Assembly (NCBI GenBank): GCA_027030565.1
Contig: JALVEU010000196.1
Location: 1-10,462, forward strand
Direction of reading: 5' to 3'
DNA from: Gammaproteobacteria bacterium
GTDB taxonomy: Bacteria; Pseudomonadota; Gammaproteobacteria; JAJDOJ01
Length of the DNA stretch: 10,462 bases
Position numbers and translations under genes: made by a program. Shown one piece after another: positions 5,911-10,462 of this stretch (position 1 is its first letter; each line of letters opens with the position of its first letter). A model generated the notes under the pieces. It was not told the DNA's origin and made no database searches. It saw nothing but the letters and a program-made list of their open reading frames with translations.

Positions 5911-6045
5911 ATGGATTTGTGGATGGACTTGCTTTTCGGCAATGCGATCGGGCTCCTGAGCGTCGTGACGGTGGTCGGTGCGATCCTCATCATCGCGTAT
6001 ATTGCAGTGATGCTCGCACGCAAATCCAGGCCGAAACATCCATGA
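5911..6045 (+). CDS. Small single-pass membrane protein, DUF3149 type
   Basis: A 44-residue protein too short for most gene callers. It starts MDLWMDLLFGNAIGLLSV and has one membrane segment at about residues 13-35, followed by a positive tail ARKSRPKHP. The positive-inside rule predicts the C-terminus in the cytoplasm. The MDLLFGN-x-IGLLS block is what I know of DUF3149 proteins, a proteobacterial family of tiny membrane proteins without known function. The start is well supported by GAGGTGA at 5902-5908 just before ATG. The gene lies 117 bases after bpt and 71 bases before an intrinsic terminator, so it looks monocistronic or the end of the bpt unit. The FNR-like site upstream suggests redox-dependent expression (inference). 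The family call is from memory of the motif. Confidence 0.75.
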   Translation: MDLWMDLLFGNAIGLLSVVTVVGAILIIAYIAVMLARKSRPKHP

Positions 6046-6116
6046 CCTGACTGTACCTGCTCCTCCTCTCCCCGGCATCCGCGCCCCACTGGGGCACGAA
6101 CAACCGGGTAAGACTG

Positions 6117-6152
6117 CGGCGAACCCCGGACTTGGTGGCTCGCCGTTTTTTT
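6117..6152 (+). terminator. Intrinsic terminator after the DUF3149 gene
   Basis: CGGCGA (6117-6122) pairs with TCGCCG (6140-6145), with further possible pairing inside (ACC with GGT), followed directly by seven T (6146-6152). This is the clearest rho-independent terminator in the window. It ends the plus-strand unit before the next gene. The surrounding 6046-6202 gap holds no gene. Confidence 0.8.
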
Positions 6153-6179
6153 GCCCCAACACCACCCAGGCGGCCACGA

Positions 6180-6185
6180 TACAAT
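6180..6185 (+). promoter_or_regulatory. Possible -10 element for the Rossmann-protein gene
   Basis: TACAAT matches sigma-70 -10 at five of six positions. It lies 44 bases before the chosen ATG and 28 bases after the terminator T-run, where a new promoter is expected. No acceptable -35 sits 16-18 bases upstream. Confidence 0.3.
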
Positions 6186-6223
6186 CCAGCGGTCGGTAAT
6201 CGATGAGGAAGCAAGACAGACCG

Positions 6224-7006
6224 ATGAAGGATCCAGTGGTGGTGGTCGGCATCGGAGAGATGGGTGGGGTATTCGCACGCGGCTTTCTGCGTGCGGGCCG
6301 TCCGGTGTTCCCCGTGACCCGCGGCACTGCCCCGGAGGCGGTGGCTGCAGCAGTGCCCAAACCCGCCTTGGCACTGGTGGCCGTGGCCGAGCGAGACATC
6401 CATCCCGTGCTCGGAGATCTACCCTCCACCTGGCGGGACCGTGTAGGTCTGCTGCAAAACGAGCTCCTGCCACGGGACTGGAAGCGGCACGGCCTCGAGC
6501 AGCCCACGGTCATCGCCGTTTGGTTCGAGAAAAAGAAGGGACAGGACGTGAAGGTCATCCTGCCCTCACCGGTCCATGGACCCCGAACACCCCTCATCGC
6601 CGAGGCGCTGGAGCAGCTCGAGATCCCAGTCCGGGTGCTGGAAAGCGAGCAGGCACTCGAATTCGAGCTGGTGCGCAAGAACCTCTACATCCTGACGACC
6701 AACATCGCCGGGCTCGAGGCGGGTGGCACGGTGGGGTCGCTGTGGTCCAGGCACCGGGAGCTGGCCGAAGCGGTGGCCGAGGACGTCCTCTCGATCCAAG
6801 AGGTCCTGGTCGGCCATGCGCTGCCGCGCGAAGCCCTGATCGACGCCATGGTGACCGCCTTCGAAGCCGATCCGGATCACGGGTGTCTGGGCCGCAGCGC
6901 CCCACAACGGCTGCAGCGTGCACTGCAGCTCGCCGACGATGCAGGACTCGAGGTGCCCACGCTGCGCCGTATCGCCAGCCGGCACCTCCGCGCAGGCGCC
7001 GACTAA
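6224..7006 (+). CDS. Rossmann-fold NAD(P)-binding protein of unknown role (ketopantoate reductase-like?)
   Basis: Function not recognised. With ATG at 6224 it has 260 residues. An upstream in-frame ATG at 6203 adds seven. The later start is preferred because it leads straight into the first strand, PVVVVGIGEMGGVFARGFL, whose G9-x-G11-x-x-G14 is the dinucleotide-binding loop. TRGT after strand 2 could hint at NADP. The middle holds AVWFEKKKGQDVKVILPSPV. The C-terminal half is helical, with ELVRKNLYILTTNIAGL and GGTVGSLW. Its Lys/Asn/Asn spacing vaguely recalls the catalytic helix of ketopantoate reductases (PanE/ApbA), and the architecture would fit the 6-phosphogluconate-dehydrogenase-like superfamily. 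It has no signal peptide. The neighbours (DUF3149, ampD) give no pathway clue. There is no strong ribosome site: GAGGA lies 14 bases before 6224 and none precedes 6203. Confidence 0.75.
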   Translation: MKDPVVVVGIGEMGGVFARGFLRAGRPVFPVTRGTAPEAVAAAVPKPALALVAVAERDIHPVLGDLPSTWRDRVGLLQNELLPRDWKRHGLEQPTVIAVWFEKKKGQDVKVILPSPVHGPRTPLIAEALEQLEIPVRVLESEQALEFELVRKNLYILTTNIAGLEAGGTVGSLWSRHRELAEAVAEDVLSIQEVLVGHALPREALIDAMVTAFEADPDHGCLGRSAPQRLQRALQLADDAGLEVPTLRRIASRHLRAGAD

Positions 7007-7007
7007 C

Positions 7008-7031
7008 CAGGGCCTGCAGAACCCGGCCCTG
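7008..7031. terminator. Hairpin between convergent genes, possible bidirectional terminator
   Basis: CAGGGCC (7008-7014) pairs exactly with GGCCCTG (7025-7031) around ten bases. It fills the 30-base gap between the stop of the Rossmann protein (7004-7006) and the stop of ampD (7037-7039). It has no T-run on either side, so termination strength is doubtful. Its position exactly in the convergent gap is the main argument. Confidence 0.4.
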
Positions 7032-7036
7032 ACACT

Positions 7037-7615
7037 TCAGGCGGGTGCGGGGAGGGTCCCGGGCGCCTCCCCCAGGAGCATCGCCAGCCATGTCCAGTCG
7101 AACCAGGGACCCGGATCCGTCTTGCGCCCGGGGGCGATGTGCTCATGGCCCGTGACACGGGCCGGCGACAGATCCGGGTAGGCCTCGCAGAGGGCACGGA
7201 TGCACGCGGCCAACGCCTCGTACTGGGCGGGCGCGAAAGGCAGCACGTCGGTACCCTCCAGCTCGATACCGACCGAGAAGTCGTTGCAGCGCTCGCGCCC
7301 GCGGAATCTGGAGACGCCTGCATGCCAGGCCCGCCGGTGAAAAGGCACGAACTGGACCATGCCGCCATCCCTGCGGATGAACAGATGCGCCGAAACCCGG
7401 AGCCTCGCCAGCGACGCGAAGTCCGGATGGGCGGTGCCATCGAGCCGCCCGAGGAACAGCGCCTCCACTTCGGGCCCACCGAAGCGGCCGGGCGGCAGGC
7501 TGATGGAATGCACCACCAGGAGCTCGGGAGATTGACCGGCAGGTCGGTCGTCGCAATGGGGTGAAGGCAGGAAGGGCACCCCCATCAGTCTGCCGGTGTC
7601 CGGATCCACCACCAT
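7037..7615 (-). CDS. ampD: 1,6-anhydro-N-acetylmuramyl-L-alanine amidase (AmpD)
   Basis: Cytoplasmic zinc amidase that removes the peptide from 1,6-anhydroMurNAc-peptides during peptidoglycan recycling. In species with AmpR/AmpC its loss derepresses beta-lactamase. The 192 residues contain the zinc ligands H36 (LLVVHSISLPPG), H157 (VTGHEHIAPGRK) and D167 (KTDPGP). E118 in GIELEGTD and K165 are the catalytic pair. RRAWHAGVS and GRERCNDFS are diagnostic of AmpD rather than AmiD. The chosen ATG at 7613-7615 gives MVVDPDTGRLMGV, like the Pseudomonas start (MHFDSVTGWVRGV), and follows AAGGGA at about 9 bases. An in-frame ATG at 7636 would add seven residues. It is divergent from rep and convergent with the Rossmann protein. 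No signal peptide is visible. Confidence 0.96.
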   Translation of the reverse strand: MVVDPDTGRLMGVPFLPSPHCDDRPAGQSPELLVVHSISLPPGRFGGPEVEALFLGRLDGTAHPDFASLARLRVSAHLFIRRDGGMVQFVPFHRRAWHAGVSRFRGRERCNDFSVGIELEGTDVLPFAPAQYEALAACIRALCEAYPDLSPARVTGHEHIAPGRKTDPGPWFDWTWLAMLLGEAPGTLPAPA

Positions 7616-7646
7616 GTCGAGCCGTCCCTTTCCCATCGCCTGCAGG

Positions 7647-7652
7647 TACAAT
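7647..7652 (+). promoter_or_regulatory. Possible -10 element for rep
   Basis: TACAAT lies 32 bases before the rep ATG, in the 69-base ampD-rep divergent gap. It implies transcription from about 7659. This excludes the longer frame opening at TTG 7652 and supports ATG 7685 as the rep start. No convincing -35 is seen. The same hexamer occurs at 6180-6185. Confidence 0.3.
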
Positions 7653-7684
7653 TGCGCGCCTCGCCCCTCTGCCCGATACGCCTG

Positions 7685-9697
7685 ATGGTCGCACTCGCCC
7701 ACCTCAACCCGCAACAGGCTGCCGCGGTGCGCCACTTGGGTACACCGCTACTGGTGCTCGCCGGCGCCGGCAGCGGCAAGACCCGTGTCATCACCCACAA
7801 GATCGCCTGGCTCATCGAGGACTGCGGGATACCGGCCGAACGGGTCTTGGCCGTCACCTTCACCAACAAGGCCGCCCGTGAGATGCGTGAGCGGGCTCTG
7901 GCCCTGTGTCCGGGGCGTGCCGCCAGGGGGCTTACGGTCTGCACGTTCCACGCCCTGGGGCTGCAGATCCTGCGGCGCGAGTTGCGCGCCGCAGGACTGC
8001 GTCCCGGTTTCAGCGTAGTCGACGGTCAGGACAGCCTGCACTTGATCCGCGAGCTCGCCCAGGCCGGGGAAGAACTCGATGCCGAGGCGGCACGCGCGAT
8101 CATTTCTGCCTGGAAGGACGCCGGCATCGCCCCGGAGCAGGCCCTGCGCCAGGCAACCGATGATCGGGAGATGCACTTCGCCCGGATCTATGATCGCTAC
8201 GAGCGCCAGCTGCGCGCCTACAACGCAGTCGACTTCGACGACCTCATCGCACTGCCGGTGCGCGTGTTGCACGGAGACCGGCGTGCCCGGGAACACTGGC
8301 AGGCCCGCACCGGCCATCTGCTGATCGACGAATACCAGGATACCAGCGCCGCCCAGTACGCGCTGATGCGCCTGCTGGTGGGGAGCCACCACGGGCTGAC
8401 CGCAGTGGGCGACGACGATCAGTCGGTGTACGCCTGGCGCGGGGCGCGACCGGAAAACCTGCAACGGCTCAAAGAGGATTTTCCGCAGCTCCAAGTGATC
8501 AAGCTCGAGCAGAACTATCGATCCACCGGGCATATCCTCGCGGCCGCCAACGGACTGATCGCCCGCAACCCGCACCTGTTCGAGAAGCGGCTCTGGAGCA
8601 GTCTGGGCCCCGGTGACCCGATCCGGGTCCTACCCTGCAACAACCCCGAGCACGAGGCCGAACGCATCGTCTCGGACATGCTACGCCTGCGGCTGCGCCA
8701 TGCCGACTCCTGGAGCCACTATGCAGTGCTCTATCGCAGCAACCACCAGTCGCGCCCCTTGGAACAGGCCCTGCGTGAGCACGGCATCCCCTACCGGGTC
8801 TCGGGTGGCACCTCCTTCTTCGCCTACGCGGAGATCAAAGACCTGTTGGCCTACCTGCGCCTGCTCAGCAATCCGGAGGACGATCCCGCATTCCTGCGGG
8901 TGGTCAATGTGCCACGCCGCCACATCGGCCCCGGAACCGTGGAACGGCTCGCCACCTACGCCGCCGAGCGGCGGGTGCCGCTGCTCCAGGCCTGCGGCGA
9001 ACTGGGACTGGCCTCGCACCTGCCGGCCGCCGGATACCGGCGCCTGACCCACTTCGCGCAATGGCTGATCGAGGCGCAGCGCCTGGCTCACACCGAAGGC
9101 CCGTTGGCGATCTTCGACCATCTCCTGCGCAGCCTGGACTACGAGGCGTGGTTGCGCGAGACGAGCAGCGGCCCCGCACAGGCGGAACGGCGTATCGCTC
9201 GAGTCGGGGAGCTGCGTGCCTGGATCGCCCGGATGGCCGATCCCGATACCGGCGACGGCAAGGACCTCGACGCCATTACGGGCCACCTGGCCCTGGTGGA
9301 CCTGATGGAGCGCCAAGGGGAAGAGCGGGCCGCAGACTCCGTTCAACTCATGACCCTGCACGCGGCCAAGGGGCTGGAATTCCCGCACGTATGGATCGCT
9401 GGCCTGGAGGAGGCCATCCTGCCCCACCACGCCAACCTGGAAGGGGCCGGCCTGGAGGAGGAACGACGGCTCGCCTACGTGGGACTCACCCGCGCCCAGC
9501 GCCATCTGACGCTGACCTACTGCGCTCAGCGCAACAAATCCGGTGAGACGGTGGACTGTGAGCCCAGCCGTTTCCTCCGTGAGCTGCCACCGGACACCGT
9601 CGACTGGGTCGAACCCAGCTCGCCCGCCGCGCAAGCCCAGGCCCGTGAGACCGGGCGCGCGCATCTGGACAACCTGCGCAGTCTACTGCAGACCTGA
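7685..9697 (+). CDS. rep: ATP-dependent DNA helicase Rep
   Basis: Superfamily 1A 3'-5' helicase that clears proteins from DNA ahead of replication forks and helps restart. The 670 residues match the E. coli length (673). Motifs in order are the Q-motif LNPQQ (7-11), Walker A AGAGSGKT (26-33), Ia VTFTNKAAREM (57-67), Ib TFHALGLQIL, II LLIDEYQDT (212-220), III VGDDDQSVYAWRGA (241-254), IV LEQNYRS (274-280), V LMTLHAAKGLEFPHV and VI EERRLAYVGLTRAQ near the C-terminus. GGTSFF and EIKDLLAYLRLL and the IGPGT block favour Rep over UvrD, as does the short C-terminus HLDNLRSLL. The ATG at 7685 gives MVALAHLNPQQ. An upstream TTG at 7652 would add 11 unconserved residues and lies in the probable -10. 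No clear ribosome site is seen. Codons 95-104 carry a 12-5-12 palindrome. Confidence 0.97.
   Translation: MVALAHLNPQQAAAVRHLGTPLLVLAGAGSGKTRVITHKIAWLIEDCGIPAERVLAVTFTNKAAREMRERALALCPGRAARGLTVCTFHALGLQILRRELRAAGLRPGFSVVDGQDSLHLIRELAQAGEELDAEAARAIISAWKDAGIAPEQALRQATDDREMHFARIYDRYERQLRAYNAVDFDDLIALPVRVLHGDRRAREHWQARTGHLLIDEYQDTSAAQYALMRLLVGSHHGLTAVGDDDQSVYAWRGARPENLQRLKEDFPQLQVIKLEQNYRSTGHILAAANGLIARNPHLFEKRLWSSLGPGDPIRVLPCNNPEHEAERIVSDMLRLRLRHADSWSHYAVLYRSNHQSRPLEQALREHGIPYRVSGGTSFFAYAEIKDLLAYLRLLSNPEDDPAFLRVVNVPRRHIGPGTVERLATYAAERRVPLLQACGELGLASHLPAAGYRRLTHFAQWLIEAQRLAHTEGPLAIFDHLLRSLDYEAWLRETSSGPAQAERRIARVGELRAWIARMADPDTGDGKDLDAITGHLALVDLMERQGEERAADSVQLMTLHAAKGLEFPHVWIAGLEEAILPHHANLEGAGLEEERRLAYVGLTRAQRHLTLTYCAQRNKSGETVDCEPSRFLRELPPDTVDWVEPSSPAAQAQARETGRAHLDNLRSLLQT
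7968..7996. repeat. Perfect inverted repeat, 12-base arms around five bases, inside rep
   Basis: TCCTGCGGCGCG (7968-7979) is the exact reverse complement of CGCGCCGCAGGA (7985-7996), with loop AGTTG. It encodes Rep residues 95-104 (ILRRELRAAG), between motifs Ib and II. No T-run follows. This would be a strong hairpin in the rep mRNA about 280-310 bases after the start codon. Confidence 0.85.
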
Positions 9698-9706
9698 TGG
9701 GGCGTC

Positions 9707-10462
9707 TCAGAAGCTGAACAGCCGCAAAGGCCTGGGCGGCGCCACACCATAGCCCTGCACGTAGTCCACCGCCAGACGGTCCAGCTCCCGGATGATGGCC
9801 TCGTTCTCCGCATACTCGGCAATGGTGCGCAGGCCCATGGCCTGCCCCACCTCGTTGATGGCCGAGACCATGGTGCAATCCACCGGATCGTCCAGCATGC
9901 CGCGTACGAAACGGCCGTCGATCTTCAGATAGTCCACCGGCAGCGACTTGAGATAGGCGAACGAGCTCAGGCCACTGCCGAAATCGTCGAGTGCGAACTG
10001 GCACCCGAGCTGCTTGAGCCGCTGCATGAACTCGGTGGCTTCGCCGAGATTGGCGATGGCCGCGTTCTCGGTGATCTCGAAGCAGATCATCCAGGGCGGC
10101 ACCCGCCACACCCGCATTCGCTCCTGGACGAACTCCAGGAAGGTATGGTCACCGAGCGTCGCCCCCGACAGGTTGATGGCTACGTGCAGCCGATGCCCAG
10201 TGGCGTTGTGGGCGTACCATTCCAGGACGTGCTCGACCACCCAGCGATCGATGCCGCCCACCAGGTTGTAGCGTTCGGCCGCCGGCAGGATGACCCCCGG
10301 GCTCACCTGCTCGCCGTGCTCATCGAGCAGCCGAATCAGCACCTCGATGTGCCGATCCTCGTCGGGGGCGTGGCGCAACGGACGGATCTCCTGATAGTAC
10401 AGGGCGAACCGATCTTCCTTCAGGGCCCGGCTGATCTGCGAAACCCAGCGCATCTCACCGCG
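9707..10462 (-). CDS. EAL-domain cyclic-di-GMP phosphodiesterase, C-terminal part (runs off right edge)
   Basis: The EAL domain hydrolyses c-di-GMP to pGpG. About 251 residues are visible, and the frame is open to the window edge. The text at the edge (RGEMRWVSQISRALKEDRF) is the usual linker between a GGDEF and an EAL domain, so the whole protein is probably a GGDEF-EAL sensor (inference). Catalytic features, numbered from the Met at 10453, all look intact: E37 in the signature (here EVLIRL), N94 in INLSG, E126 in FEITE, D156-D157 in DDFGSG, K177 in YLKIDG, E213 in IAEYAE and Q233 in VQGYG. The domain ends almost at the stop, with only RPLRLFSF after it. The TGA at 9707-9709 faces the rep stop with 9 bases between and no terminator. 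Confidence 0.93.
   Translation of the reverse strand, partial: RGEMRWVSQISRALKEDRFALYYQEIRPLRHAPDEDRHIEVLIRLLDEHGEQVSPGVILPAAERYNLVGGIDRWVVEHVLEWYAHNATGHRLHVAINLSGATLGDHTFLEFVQERMRVWRVPPWMICFEITENAAIANLGEATEFMQRLKQLGCQFALDDFGSGLSSFAYLKSLPVDYLKIDGRFVRGMLDDPVDCTMVSAINEVGQAMGLRTIAEYAENEAIIRELDRLAVDYVQGYGVAPPRPLRLFSF

Noticed and set aside
6083..6095. GCCCC-ACT-GGGGC hairpin after the DUF3149 gene
   Set aside because: Only five pairs and no T-run; the real terminator is at 6117-6152.
8681..9664. A 327-codon minus-strand frame opposite rep
   Set aside because: Antisense shadow of a clearly real helicase gene.
10337..10348. EVL instead of EAL in the phosphodiesterase signature
   Set aside because: EVL is a common active variant and all other catalytic residues are present, so it is not evidence of degeneration.

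Overview
The window reads as ordinary chromosome of a GC-rich gammaproteobacterium. The gene order mlaF-mlaE-mlaD-mlaC-mlaB-murA-hisG is a known gammaproteobacterial arrangement (pseudomonads have it with ibaG between mlaB and murA). The Rep helicase, AmpD and short-type HisG resemble those of Chromatiales/Pseudomonas-like lineages. I cannot name the genus. Composition and codon use look uniform, and I see no insertion sequence, prophage, CRISPR array, tRNA or rRNA.

Layout. Positions 1-5017 hold one tightly packed minus-strand block. It starts at mlaF (TTG start at 5017) and runs through mlaE, mlaD, mlaC, mlaB and murA into hisG, which is cut by the left edge. MlaFEDB is the inner-membrane ABC complex that, with periplasmic MlaC, moves phospholipids between the outer and inner membranes. 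MurA commits UDP-GlcNAc to peptidoglycan, and HisG starts histidine synthesis. The block is therefore mostly an envelope operon. The small BolA-family gene ibaG usually found between mlaB and murA is missing. Divergent from mlaF is bpt/ate (5077-5793), an N-end-rule aminoacyl-tRNA-protein transferase. It is followed by a 44-residue DUF3149-type membrane protein (5911-6045) behind an FNR/Anr-like palindrome, and then a clear intrinsic terminator (6117-6152).

Next comes a plus-strand Rossmann-fold protein of unknown role (6224-7006). It converges on ampD (7037-7615, minus), a cytoplasmic amidase of peptidoglycan recycling. Divergent from ampD is rep (7685-9697, plus), a complete UvrD/Rep-family DNA helicase. 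At the right edge is the C-terminal EAL domain of a c-di-GMP phosphodiesterase (9707-10462, minus, partial), whose stop codon lies 9 bases from that of rep.

I found no convincing new multi-gene system. The most unusual signals are long perfect inverted repeats inside housekeeping coding sequence. One in murA has 16-base arms around a single base, and one in rep has 12-base arms around 5 bases. The other items worth a second look are the FNR-like box ahead of the DUF3149 micro-protein, the loss of ibaG, and the uncharacterised Rossmann protein.
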